Assembly (NCBI GenBank): GCA_026168455.1
Contig: CM047431.1
Span: 15,302,183-15,366,182 of the forward strand
Source: Theocolax elegans
Lineage: Eukaryota; Arthropoda; Insecta; Hymenoptera; Cerocephalidae
Reading direction: 5' to 3'
DNA length: 64,000 bases
A model generated the notes under the pieces. The model searched no databases, was not told the origin of the DNA, and saw nothing but the letters and a program-made list of their open reading frames with translations. Shown here piece by piece: positions 19,661 to 30,366 of the stretch (positions within the stretch are counted from its first letter, which is position 1; each line of letters begins with the position of its first letter). Position numbers and translations under genes: made by a program.

Positions 19661-21789
19661 CCAGATATGGCACAGAGAATACAAAACTGGAAAGTTCAAG
19701 AAAACTGGACATCAAGTGACCATAGAGCAATAACATTTGAATTAGTGGAACAAGTTCAGGGAGGTAGATACAGGAAGCAAGAGTACATCAAATGCTACAT
19801 AACAAGCAAAGCGGACTGGGGATTGTTTATTAATACACTGAGAGAAAATTGGAACGCCCAACCGCACCGACAGGATATTGGTTCAACAATCGCTGGCATT
19901 AAAGACATAATAAATGGGATAAAAATAGCATGTGACAAAGCTATACCCACTAAGAACAAGACAAGCAGAAAAGTTCCATGGTGGAACGAGGAATTGACAA
20001 AGGCCAAAAAACACACAAACAGGTTACGCAGACAATTCCAAAAGGAAAGAGATCCGGATACAAGAGAATGTGCAAAAATGACCTATAGATTGGCCAAGCG
20101 ACAGTATACTAGACTAATAGATACAACCAAAACCCAAAAATGGGAAGAATTTGTGGTCAAACAAGGTAATGACAATCCATGGAGCTTACCGTACAAGCTG
20201 CCTGCCAAAAAAGCTAGAGTTAAAGAAATTGCAAGTAACGTGAAGACAGGCGATGGCTACACTATGACCTGGAATGACACAGTAGAGCAAATTCTTCATC
20301 AGCTCTTTCCAGACGATAACCTGGAAACGAGAGAACAGAGAGAAGTAAGGCAACAAAATCAAAGATATACAGACGAATACAGTGAAACCGAAAGTTTTAC
20401 AAGGCAGGGAATGGTGCAAGTAGTAAAGAAAATGAAATTAGGAAAAGCGCCAGGAATCGACTGTTTCGATCTGAAAATAATAAGAGTTGCTCTTACAGTA
20501 GTTGGTGAAGAACTGCTAAGGCTATATAATTACTGTCTAAAACTTGGTATATTTCCGAATACTTGGAAAACAGGCAAATTAATAACAATCAACAAGGGAA
20601 GAGAAAAAGATCCTGGTCTGATTAGCTCATACAGACCAATATGCCTGCTACCAGTTTTAGGAAAAATTCTGGAAGGTCTGATAATTAAAAAATTAGATCA
20701 AATTGTGAAACCACGTCTGTCAGACAAACAATACGGTTTTAGAAAAGGAAGATCAACCGAAGATGCGATAGTGTACTTAAAGACCAAATTGCACAACTCA
20801 AGCTGTAGATACGTACTCATAATGTTTTTGGACATTAAGGGTGCATTTGACAATGTATGGTGGCCGGGAGTACTAAAGAATCTGAGAGGTATTAACTGCC
20901 CTGGAGACTGTACAATATCATTAGGGATTACCTCTGTAATAGGAAAGTAATAATAACCGAAGGTGGCAATTTTGCAAGCAAAAATGTGACGAAGGGATGC
21001 CCGCAGGGATCTCTATTAGGACCAATTCTATGGAATGTCGTATTTGATGAAATGCTTCACAAGTTAGACAGAGAAGGACATGAGACGATAGCCTATGCAG
21101 ACGACCAAGCCATTATAATCGAAGGAGACTCCCGTAAAGAACTGGAACGGAAAGGACAAATGGCCATAAATATAATAGAAGAATGGAGTGAAAATGTCAA
21201 AATGAAACATGCCCCAGACAAATGTGCAATGCTACTAGCAAAGGGAACATTTCATCAAAAATGTTACCCATTAATCAGAATAAACGGACAAAGAATCAAA
21301 AGGCAAGAACCGTTTAAATATCTGGGCGTTTCTTTTGACAAAGGCCTCAGCGTACAAACGCATGTTACAGAGATCTCAAAGAAAACCAGAGGAATTTTCG
21401 AAAGGCTGGCCTTCCTGGCAAGAGAGGAATGGGGCTTAGGCTATCGATCTCTAGATATAATATACAAGGGAGTGTTCATACCCATAATAACATGCGCAGC
21501 AGCAGGATGGTACGGGCTCACAAATAATGTCCAGAAAAAGAAACTCATAATGTCGCAAAGATATGCCCTGATGAAAACCACAGGAGCATACAGAACCATC
21601 TCGGCCGAATCTATTACAACAATTACAGGTCACCTACCGATTGACTTAGAATGTGAGAGAAGAATCGGACTATACTGGATGAGGAAAGGAAAAGCGTACC
21701 GATATAAAAACTTTACAGTTCAATCGGAGGAAGGACTAGGCACTCGTAGAGAAAGAAAATTGTTAATAGAAAGGCTAAATCAGGAATAA
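19661..21789 (+). pseudogene. R1-clade ORF2: reverse transcriptase and C-terminus
   Basis: Open 19667-20950 and 20986-21789, offset by one frameshift in the 20910-20985 interval. Motifs: KMKLGKAPGIDCFDLKIIR, YRPICLLPVLGKILEGLIIK, LSDKQYGFRKGRSTEDAIVY, MFLDIKGAFDNVWWPGVLKN, TKGCPQGSLLGPILWNVVFD, IAYADDQAIIIEGDS (catalytic YADD), PFKYLGVSFDKGLS, and near the end GAYRTISAESITTITGHLPI. The last block is characteristic of R1-clade C-termini. The frame stops at 21789 after TRRERKLLIERLNQE without the C-terminal CCHC knuckle often seen in the clade, so the end may be shortened. Confidence 0.92.
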
Positions 21790-22020
21790 AAAAAAAATAA
21801 AAAAAAAATAAGACCGAAGCAATAAATAAGAACAAATGAGTAATGTATAATCGCAAGAGCAGAGAAAGGCTAAAGCGATCTCCTTATGTTCTGTAGTCCA
21901 AATAACCGTCACAGTCGAGGATATGAAATAAAAGACAGATAGCAACAGACAGATATGCCAGAGGCGAGGTACGGCAGCAATGATCGATGCGTTAGGCTTC
22001 GATCTAGCTCGGTTTTTTTT

Positions 22021-22250
22021 ATGGTTGGTGGAATTTCCCAGAATAACGGCCTTTTTTAAAAATTAAAACAAAAAATTAAAGGCGTTTCGTCCTCGATCCC
22101 CAGTTTGGAATCCTCAGTAAGGAACTGGAGATCATACCTTAGACGCCTGTCGCATGATGAACTGTGACGCCAGCAAGATGTTATGCGGCTATATATATAG
22201 AGGTAGACGACAATCTCTCCAACTAGTATAGTCGTTCCCATCTAGCGGTG
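22021..22250. mobile_element. Hammerhead-bearing palindromic element, copy 3, left arm continued
   Basis: Resumes with ATGGTTGGTGGAATTTCCC and runs to CTCTCCAAC at about 22228, the point where the centre of copy 1 lies. The inverted partner starts at 27622. The arm contains a hammerhead at 22080-22148. Sequence after 22228 belongs to whatever separated the arms. Confidence 0.82.
22080..22148 (-). ncRNA. Type III hammerhead ribozyme, most complete copy
   Basis: Minus strand: AGGCGT, C17 with a GUC triplet, stem I TAAGG/CCTTA, core CTGAGGA, stem II TTCC/GGAC (three pairs plus a U-C mismatch next to the core), GAAA, and return strand CGCCT. Stem III is six Watson-Crick pairs. All invariant core bases and the cleavage triplet are present; the only flaw is the mismatched first stem II pair. 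Loop 1 (ATCTCCAGTT) and loop 2 (AACTGGGGAT) still pair, with one U-G. The predicted cut on the minus strand is after the base at 22142. Confidence 0.88.
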
Positions 22251-22291
22251 GGAAAGACCACCAGCCAGAGTGCAACGTATTAGACCGAGTC

Positions 22292-22345
22292 GCAGGTTTA
22301 TTAAAACAAAATAAATTTAACGTTCGGTGATAATTTATATATTTA
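22292..22345. repeat. Extra left-terminus fragment of the palindromic family
   Basis: TTTATTAAAACAAAATAAAT and TTAACGTTCGGTGATAATTTAT duplicate 17045-17088 in direct orientation 5.25 kb away. A truncated second left end, or a product of rearrangement. Confidence 0.6.
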
Positions 22346-22729
22346 CATATTTATATATATAATGTTCATAGGTTATAGGTTAGAATAATACATGAATTGT
22401 TTCTCTGTAAATAACAAAGAACTTTATTATTTTATACAAAATATAATTACATACTTAATAAATAATGTTTATTTACCTGTAAATAACAAAGAAACAACAT
22501 TTAAAGTTATTATTCACAAGGTTGTCTTTAGATTACTTTTATAAAGTTTTATTCATTGTTTTCGGTATATCTTATTAACCGTACTGATTGACACGTGCCA
22601 ATTCTTATCGGCAAATTTTACCTGTCGGTATATTAAAAGATCTGATTTACCGACCTACACGCGCGCAATTCAAATAGACTAAGGATGTTTTCCTTACATA
22701 TATTATACCTTTTTTACCCGATTTTTATA
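22346..22729. other. AT-rich interval, no gene seen
   Basis: Two related GTAAATAACAAAGAA segments occur at 22415 and 22481. Otherwise featureless. Confidence 0.5.
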
Positions 22730-22900
22730 TGTAACAGTACCTCGATTTCAGACTAACACTTAACAGATTTGGTAGAACGGACAGGTAACCGTCTCCGCAA
22801 CGCGGGAGAAATACGTTTATTTAAATAGGGTAAGTTTAAACGTACCGCTGAGCAGCCGCGATATTAAAATAAACATCCGTGCGGCAACCAAACTGTTACA
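22730..22900 (+). mobile_element. Gypsy 5' LTR
   Basis: Begins TGTAACAG and ends CTGTTACA, a perfect 8-bp terminal inversion with TG...CA ends, and is followed at once by a primer-binding site. At 171 bp it is short for an LTR. No 3' LTR remains, because the element ends at 27621. Confidence 0.8.
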
Positions 22901-22912
22901 TGGCGCCCAACG
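22901..22912 (+). promoter_or_regulatory. Primer-binding site
   Basis: TGGCGCCCAACG directly abuts the LTR end, as in Gypsy elements and retroviruses that use the TGGCGCCC (tRNA-Lys-type) site. It confirms the LTR boundary. Confidence 0.8.
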
Positions 22913-24160
22913 TTAATTTCTAAATTGCGCCTACGAGGCGCACAACGTAAATTTTTAGATTGCGATTTTTTGTGATACGAGCTGCACCTACATAGGTGCC
23001 CAAATAAAATAGAATTTTATTATAAACGGTAGCGAATCTAATTTAATTTAATTGATTGTCTTGTGATCAATCTATTTTAAATTTAATTTTTTTTAAGTAC
23101 GTGCGGATTTTACGTGTAATTTTTATTATATACCATTTACGTTAGTTAGTATATTTGTTATTACCAACAGTTAGATTAATCGGTCTGCGGTTAATTCTAA
23201 CCTTTAAATTATTGTATTTAAACAATAATTTATAAGTTTGATCCGGATTTTCTTTTATTGTTGTTCAGTTTGGTTGAAAGAAATCCGAGGTCGATAATAA
23301 TAATTTAAATTAAAATAATAGTAAATTTGAATATTAAAATTGAAATATAGATCGATTCGTCTTGAGGTCCGCAATTTACATACTGAGTCCCTAATTTCGA
23401 GTAGGTTAGTCGGAAAATCCGCGTTATTTAATTTTCCGACTTAATAAAAATTGTAACACCTGTGCAAGGGTAAAAATTTTTTGTTTTTTAAGTTTGCTTG
23501 TTAAATTTATATTTTTGATAACGCGGACCGGCTCTGGCGTTACAATAAAAATTGTATTATTATTTTTTTGTAATATTGCGATTGTAAGAGGTCACAGCGG
23601 CGTACACATTTAGTTGTTTAGGAATATATTTATATTTATTTATCTATTTATTTAATTATTTATTTATTTACTTTATAATATATTCAGCGTGCGCTGGTGA
23701 CCGAGAGCCAGAGTAAATTCAATTTTTTCGTATTTTAGTCGAATTTAAACAATTTTTTTTTCTTTTATATTTAATTTAATTTATTAATAATTCGCGAAAT
23801 TTCTTTTTACGTTTAATATTGTATGTTTAATTGTTTTATAATAAATTAAATTATTCCCGCATTTAACAAAGTCAATTTTTTTCTCTCGATTTGTTTGTAA
23901 AATTTATTGTCAAAAATATAATTCTTTAACGAAGTTTTTATTTTAGGTAGGAAAGCAACTTTCAAATATGTGTGCTTAATTTTTTTTCCTTGTAGTTATT
24001 AAGGGAAAAGAATTTATTCTTCAACTTAGTGGCCCAAGAATTGTATTATTTAATCCACCTAATAATTTGAAGTAAAGCATACCTTGCACAGGTAAAGCGA
24101 AAAGCGACTCAAAAATTTTTTTTGGGTAAATAAGCGTAGCGGTAATTTGTTAAGATTAAA
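22913..24160 (+). other. Gypsy 5' leader
   Basis: 1.25 kb of AT-rich, non-coding sequence between the primer-binding site and the presumed gag start. No open frame of note. Confidence 0.6.
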
Positions 24161-25860
24161 ATGGCGGAATCGATGACCACGCAAGTCGATCAGTGGATTG
24201 GTACGTAATCCAGCGAACAGATCCAGGAGCGCTTGGAGTTGTTAGGGATACGTATATAAAAAAGCCGAACGACCCGTGTCAGGCGGAACAGGCGGAGGAC
24301 AGATTGGTTTAAGTCCATGGTTGCCCAGAATCCGGAGATTCCGGACCCGGATTCTGACCCAGATGTAGTAGAGGTGCTACAGAGGACTCTCGCTCTAGAA
24401 GTAGAAGATACGGACGAGCGAGAGGAAGATGGGCAGTCGGACACCTCCGACCGAGAAACCGACAAGGAAGAATGGATAACTTTGGTATCCCATACTGGCG
24501 CTCAGTTCGAGATACCAAAGGATTTTGCTTGGATGTTAGCGGAGCAAGTAAGTAAGTTATCCACCTTGAGGGAACGGGTTAAGGAGCTGGAAGTACAGAT
24601 GCACACCGTCAACAGCAAGTTGGACTTGCCAAGCGGTGCACAAGCTTCCAGCACAAACAAAACCCGAGAGCCAACCCAACATGTCCAGTTCCAGGACACC
24701 TATACGTGTTACACCCTGGACGAGACGAACATCAGACCACAACACGTGCAGGTAGAGCCTGAGGGGTCTCAAGCACCTCATGCAGATGCTGGAGGAGCTT
24801 GGGGGAGGGGTGACACACGGAGACCGAGACAGCCTCCATGTTCAAGCTCTCCCTACCCTAATCTGAAGGATTTTTACGAGTCCGGCCAATCAGCGTCGAG
24901 ATCGGCCGGAACACGGCGCGATGTTGGTGCGGTGGTCCGTAAGTGGAGAGTTCGATTCTCTGGCGACAAAAGCCAAAGTATCGATGCCTTCCTTGCGAGA
25001 ATCAAAGATTGTAGGATTCTCGCCAACCTCAGCGAGGACGAGGTGTTGCCGTCCTTGTCCAAACTTCTCACCGGAACCGCAGCTATGTGGTACCGGAATG
25101 AGAAGGACAAATGGCACTCGTCGCAAGATTTCGTAAAATCTGCCAAGAAATGGTACGGTATGAGCCAAAGCTTTTAGCAAAAGCTCAACGAACAGTCCAA
25201 TGCTCGAACACAGGGTGTCAATCATGCGACAACTCAATCGCAATCATGCGAAAACTCAACCCGATCCCGAGCGAGCGTAGGCAATTGGACCATCTCTACC
25301 GTAACATGCTACCTCATCTTTAGCGGTTGTTCAAGAGAGCTGAAGCCAAATCTATAAAATTTATTGGAGCTGGCGATGGTCGCCGAGCAAACGCTCAAGC
25401 GTCAAAAGTTATATCGACCGCCTCCGGCAGAGGAAGATTTAATGCCGCCGGAATTTGCTTACAAGGCAAAGTTCAAGAAGCGGCCGACCGCCAAGCCCAA
25501 GGTAGCAAGCGTGGCTAAGGAGTTGAGTAGGTCGAGTCGGCAAAATATGATTGAAGAAACTCTTAGGACCATGCAAACGAGTAGCCAGACAGCTGGGGTT
25601 AAGGTAGATAAAGATACGCCACCTAGGAAGAAAACCCACAAGTCTCCTCCTCGGTGTAGAAGAAGGAGGAAGGAGACACGTCAATGTCCCGACGGTCATC
25701 GTGTGGTTTATCCTCGAAACTTGGGGAGAATCGTGGGATTCAAGAAAGAAGATCGAGAAGAAAGATTATTTCCCCAAGTCGATCAAGTGCCACACTTGTG
25801 GTAAGTTGAGATACACCGTCAGGACGTGACCTGACTGTGCAAAAAACGCGCAGGGAAGTG
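24161..25860 (+). pseudogene. Gypsy gag
   Basis: Starts MAESMTTQVDQWIGT at 24161, hits TAA at 24206-24208 and another stop near 24260, then is open in the same frame from 24317 to 25174: an acidic N-terminus, a coiled segment (ERVKELEVQMHTVNSKLDL) and the capsid-like core VRKWRVRFSGDKSQSIDAFL followed by LLTGTAAMWYRNEKDKW. After a frameshift the C-terminal part is at 25364-25804 (basic, KRPTAKPKVASVAKEL), ending in a zinc knuckle HTCGKLRYTVRT where the next Cys codon has become TGA and the His is Tyr. Structural protein of the particle; inactive. Confidence 0.85.
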
Positions 25861-26087
25861 GTTAGAGGGGACAACCGCATACCCCAAAGTACAGGGAGTC
25901 CCCAAGGAGGACAAAGGTCTGACTCCCGATTACCGAGGTAGTCTAGCTGCAGTTAAGCAGAAAAGAAAAGGACTGATTTCAGACAGATCCCAAAAAGTTG
26001 GAATGGATCCGGAGACCTGCGATGTCTTAAAGTTAGTGACATCGAGCACTAGCCGAAGGAGTTATCGTCCTGAGGACGAGACGCGCT
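25861..26087 (+). other. Gypsy protease/RT deletion scar
   Basis: Between the gag knuckle and the RT thumb there are only about 230 bp, where protease and RT fingers/palm (roughly 1.2 kb in the family) should be. No protease DSG/DTG motif and no YxDD box were seen. Confidence 0.65.
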
Positions 26088-26760
26088 GGTAGTGTCAGAA
26101 GCCGGTTTATCTGTTAACCGGGAAAAGTGTGTTTTCTGCCAGCCCGAAGTGAGATATTTGGGTGTGCGAGTTAACCTAGACGGGATACGACCTGACCCAG
26201 CTAAAACCGAGCCGATTAAAAAATATCCGGCTCCCAAGAATTTGAAGCAGCTGATACGGTTTCTCAGTATGACATCCTGGTACAGACGCTTCATGCACGA
26301 CTATGCTACCATAGCTGAGCCGCTAACGCGTCTGACCAAGAAAGATCAGAAATATCTATGGCTGGAAGAACAAGAGAGCGCCTTCCAGCAGCTTAAAGCT
26401 CTGTTAATGACAGCACCCGTTCTGCAAACTTCCGATGAGAATGGTGAGTACGTGGTCCAGACAGACTCTAGTGACACTGGTATCGGTACAGTGTTGTAAC
26501 AGATTGTCGGCGAAGAAGAGAGAGTCCTGGAGTTTGCCAGTAGAATCCTCTCGCCCGCCGAACGCAATTACAGTGTCACAGAACGGGAATGCTTAGCCGT
26601 AGTATGGGCGATTAAGAAGTTTAGACCATACATCGAAGGTTACCAGTTTAAAGTTGTCACTGACCGTAGTAGTCTTCGTTGGTTATGCAATATAGGCAAT
26701 CCAACGAGCCAGATGGGCGTTAGAACTCCAGTCTCATAACTTTACTACTGAGCACAGGAA
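26088..26760 (+). pseudogene. Gypsy pol: RT thumb and RNase H
   Basis: 26092-26499 reads SEAGLSVNREKCVFCQPEVR, YLGVRVNLDGIRPDPAKTEP, FLSMTSWYRRFMHDYATIAE and DSSDTGIGTVL (the start of RNase H), then TAA. The frame continues with LEFASRILSPAERNYSVTER, ECLAVVWAIKKFRPYIEGY and FKVVTDRSSLRWL (His of the DHSSL motif replaced by Arg), and breaks down near 26740. These are the post-palm RT region and RNase H of a Ty3/Gypsy element. Confidence 0.9.
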
Positions 26761-27621
26761 AGGAGCTCTAAACTACGTTCCTGATGCACTTTCTCGTATG
26801 TATGAGGAAGACGAGCCGACCTTATCCTCCGTCACTTGGAGCCGGACTACTAAGAACCCCTGGTACCTTTCGTGGACCAAAGACGTGAGTGGCCGAGAGA
26901 ATTGCCTGATTGGAAGATCCAAGGTGAAAACCTGTATTCGTATCGGGTGGATACCGAATTGGATGACGCCATGGAAGATCAAGATGCTTGGAAGTCGGTC
27001 GTACCCGAAGAGCACAGGCAGGCCCTCCTCCGAGAATGTCATGATGATCCGGAAGCTGGTCACTTAGGAAGAGAAAAGACATTTGCTCGATTGGCAAAGT
27101 TATATTATTGGCCACGTTACTATGCCGAAGTTGGCGAGTATGTACGCAAATGTCAGGTGTGCCAGCAATGCAAGGTGGAGCAACGACCTCACATGGGTTT
27201 GACCACTTCCCACACGCTCCACACACGGATTTGAATATATTTTGGTCTTCCAAGACTTGTTCATGCGCTGGATTGAAGCAGTGCCGATCCGGAAAGGCAA
27301 CGCTAAGACGCTCGTGAAAGAGTTACACGAACGAGTCGTCATGCGTTTTGGCACACCGGAAGTATTTTTATCTGACAACGGCATTGAGTTCAAGAACAAA
27401 CTCGTAGATGATTATCTCGTGGAACGAGAACTATTTTATACAACTATTCCTCCGTACCATGCTCAGGCCAATCCCGTCGAACGTGGTAATCGGACGCTGA
27501 AAACGATAGTAGCGTCTTATATTACCGAGAAGCACAACACTTGGGACGAGAAGTTACCAGACCTTGTGTTTGCTTTATATACGGCGGTACAGAGTTCGAC
27601 AGGATGGAGTCCGGCCATGGT
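26761..27621 (+). pseudogene. Gypsy pol: integrase
   Basis: 26872-27234 includes the zinc-binding module HDDPEAGHLGREKTFARLAK...YYWPRYYAEVGEYVRKCQVC. After a frameshift and small deletion near 27234, the catalytic core follows: VFQDLFMRWIEAVPIRKGNA (first Asp in QD), FGTPEVFLSDNGIEFKNKL (second Asp) and PYHAQANPVERGNRTLKTIV (Glu). The core ends at SSTGWSPAMVN, and the sequence switches at 27621/27622 to the right arm of the palindromic element. The C-terminal integrase region and 3' LTR are missing. Confidence 0.9.
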
Positions 27622-27938
27622 AAATCGTTGGAGAGATTGTCGTCTTCCGCTATATATATAGATATATATATATATATATATAGCCGCATAACATCTTGCT
27701 GGCGTCGCAGTACATCTTACGATAGGCGTCTAAGCTATGATATCCAGCTCCTTACTGAGGAATCCAAACTGGCGATCGAGGACAAAACGCCTTTAAATTT
27801 TTTTTGTTATAATTTTTGTAAAAGGCCTTTACTTTAGGAAATTCCACCAACCATAGTAGACAAAGGGTATAATGGGCCTGTTTTATTCAAAAAAAAGCAT
27901 TTAGTTCGGAAAGACCGATAAATTTATTATACACTTTT
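27622..27938. mobile_element. Hammerhead-bearing palindromic element, copy 3, right arm
   Basis: Inverse of 22021-22228 plus 17036-17173: TTGGAGAGATTGTCGTC, an expanded TATATA tract, CCGCATAACATCTTGCTGGC, a hammerhead at 27724-27793, GGAAATTCCACCAACCATAG, and an end near ATACACTTTT. Copy 3 therefore spans 17036-27938 with 10.2 kb of other elements inside. Confidence 0.82.
27724..27793 (+). ncRNA. Type III hammerhead motif, right arm of copy 3 (core mutated)
   Basis: AGGCGT, C17 at 27730 (GUC), stem I TAAGC/CCTTA (4 bp), core CTGAGGA 27755-27761, stem II ATCC/GGAC, then AAAA where GAAA is required, and CGCCT. Stem III is a perfect 6 bp. The lost core G should abolish cleavage. Confidence 0.8.
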
Positions 27939-28672
27939 TAATAAATTTTATTCTAAAAACTACAGTTCCTTAATTTAGAAAAATTGTATACGTTCAGAGT
28001 GCGATTCGACAATTTGAACACGGATATCTCGTAAGTAAGAAAATGTATCGGTATATTTCCAGCGCCAAAAAACTGCATCCAAGCTTATTTCAACTTCACC
28101 CTCGTTTAAATTTGCATATTTCTAATAATAAGTTCATAAATAATAATAATGAATTGTCTATATTTAGGCGATGTGTAAAGCGCGTATGCGCATGCGCGAT
28201 TACAAAATGGTCGGCTAGGCGATATTAAAATATTTTAAATTAAAACGCTGAAATTTTTACTGGAATAAACCAATTGTTAAAGATAAATAATAATCATTCA
28301 TCCTAGAAAATTGAACATATTTATAATAAAAAAATTATTATTTTTAATGTACATGCAGTGATTAATTACTAGTAAATCGAAAGTATTATTACGATTTATA
28401 AATATTTACATTATGAATTTTATAATTCTTATATAATTTTATAATTTATATTTTATAAACTCATTAATAAAAATATACAAATTTGAGCGAAGGTGCAGTT
28501 TAAATAAGCTAGAATGTAGTTTTTTGGCGTTGGAATTGTACCGATACATTTTTTTACTTACGAGATATCTGTATTTAAATTGTCGAATCGCACACCGAAT
28601 GTATACAATTTTTCTATATTAAGGAATTGTAGTTTTTAGAATAAAATTTATTAAAAAGTATATTTTTTAATA
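27933..28672. mobile_element. Long inverted-repeat element (second family)
   Basis: ACTTTTTAATAAATTTTATT, CTAAAAACTACAG, TGCGATTCGACAATTTGAAC and ATATCTCGTAAGTAAG on the left (27935-28110) are answered in inverse by 28505-28668, flanking about 400 bp of AT-rich sequence. Its left end overlaps the proposed right end of palindromic copy 3 within TTTAATAAA. A third, partial copy of an arm is at 28840-28965. No coding capacity. Confidence 0.7.
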
Positions 28673-28839
28673 TATCAAATTATAAGAATTATATAATTCA
28701 ATATTCTTAATTTTTGAACGACTATAGCTCAAATCTGTTCGGAGCTTAAATTTGAATTATTATTTTATTCCCGCCTAGTCTGCCATTTTTAAACGCGCAT
28801 GCGCATACGCACTTTATCACTAGATGAATATACAAATTT

Positions 28840-28965
28840 GGTTTTTTATTATTTAAAAACTCATTATTGAAAATATGCTAATTTTAGTAAGGGTGCAGTT
28901 TTTTGGGGTTTTAATGGTACGGATACATTGTCTTATTGACGAGATATTCTTGTTTCAATATTCGG
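28840..28965. repeat. Solo arm fragment of the 27933-28672 element
   Basis: AAACTCATTATTGAAAATAT, AAGGGTGCAGTTTTTTGGGG and GACGAGATATTCTTG parallel 28460-28575 in direct orientation. Confidence 0.6.
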
Positions 28966-29561
28966 CAATCGAAACCTGCATATTTCGTTTTTTTTCGAAA
29001 AATTGAGAAGGGTGCAGTTTTTGAAACCTTCTTTGTTGGACAATGCAGTCAAATGCCGCCTCGTAGTATTTTTCTTTATATCATTTACGACATATTTGCA
29101 GGCTGGGGTATAGGTGGTTGAAATGTACTTACGTATGAACTGAGGTAGTGCATACTTTACATTGTGTGAACGCCGATATTTCTCCGAGAAGGTATTACCC
29201 GTTGACAGGGGTGAGGTTGGGTGGTCGCCATGGACTGCGTTACCTGTTGGGGGGGGGGGAGGGCACCTGTTGGCGTGTGCACACATCTCCGTTCGCGCGC
29301 CGCACTAGTACCCGGGGCCTTATTCACTAAAATTTTAGGCTGAAGCGCGTAATTTGCTATTTCGCGGGCGAAAGGCGATAACGATATTATACTTTGAAAG
29401 TCGCCTATCTTATCTAAAGCAGAAAACAAAATGTAAATATTCGAAGCTTTTTATAAGTATTTTTATTCAATATTATATATTTGTTTATTATCAGAATACT
29501 GATGCGGAAAACAAGATGTAAATTATTAATTATTGTGTGCGTAATGTTGATTTATTAAGGC
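28966..29561. other. Interval without recognised gene
   Basis: Contains a G-run at 29250-29260. Short frames on both strands overlap and none looks protein-like. Confidence 0.5.
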
Positions 29562-29673
29562 TTATCTTTCTCGAATTCCTCCAATGTAATTTCCGACTTC
29601 CTGGATATTTTCGTAATTCGCAACTTCTTCATTATTGTTTTCATTGTTGAAAATAATATCATTATCCTCTAAC
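29562..29673 (-). pseudogene. HARBI1-like last exon
   Basis: The minus strand has an acceptor TTGTTGTAG ending at 29674. The exon 29673-29562 reads LEDNDIIFNNENNN, then EEVANYENIQEVGNYIGGIR, and ends at TAA (29564-29562). Its first base completes the AG left by the previous exon (AG+G = Arg), so the phases agree. An acidic, Asn/Glu-rich tail is usual at the end of HARBI1-like nucleases. Confidence 0.5.
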
Positions 29674-30366
29674 CTACAACAAATTAAAAAAATTAAAATA
29701 ATTAATCGTATATCTATGCGCAGGAAAAGTTCTAGTAATTTTTATTGTTGTGTGCATAGCAATAGTTATTTATGCAATTAGTGAGTAAAATAGGCGTTAA
29801 TGCACTGGAAAGTTGCAGTAATTTATCCAAAGGAATTGCCCTTTACTCCCGAAGCATATAATATTTTTCGACAACAATTTATTTAAAAATTTCTACATTT
29901 TTTTAAATTTATAAATTTTTGCAAGATTCTTTGTTATATTTCGTTTAATATAATAAATTTAATATTGTATTTTTAGTAGTAGGCTAAAATAAGTGTTTAA
30001 AGAAATAAAGTAAGTCTACGGTATATAAAGTGGGTATTTGCTGCATGAAATAGGACTACGGAGAAAAAATGAATCTGCGTGGAATAAAGTAATCAAGGAA
30101 ATAAAATGCAGTATTAGTCCCTTCGTAGAGGTCAATAAAGTGTACTTTATGTATGGACTTTATATTAGGGTGAAAAATAATTTTATATGGAGAAATTAGT
30201 TTTCGAATAAAATTTACATTATTTAGGACAATTTAATAACATAGCGAGATCAAATTTAGATCCTTGAAAACACTTTGTATTAAATTTATTATCACTGCAG
30301 CAACAAGAAAAAAAATTATTAGAATTTGTTCATCGCATACGATTTTTCTAATAACTTTATTTCTAC

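Larger units (their letters stand above)
17174..22020 (+). mobile_element. Full-length R1-clade LINE
   Basis: 4.85 kb bounded by exact 10-bp duplications, starting ACTGGTTTCCCTCTGG and ending GCTCGG followed by a run of T. It has a 550-bp 5' UTR, ORF1 (17725-19094), ORF2 (about 19095-21789) and a 230-bp 3' UTR that starts with A-rich AATAAAAAAAAA tracts. There is no poly(A) tail at the junction. The insertion target is an arm of the palindromic element, not 28S rDNA, where classical R1 elements insert. Both ORFs carry stops and frameshifts, so it is inactive, but the matching duplications point to a fairly recent insertion. Confidence 0.92.

Noticed and set aside
27622..27938. 3' LTR of the Gypsy element
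   Set aside because: The sequence after 27621 matches the palindromic-family arm, not the 171-bp 5' LTR; no CTGTTACA end.
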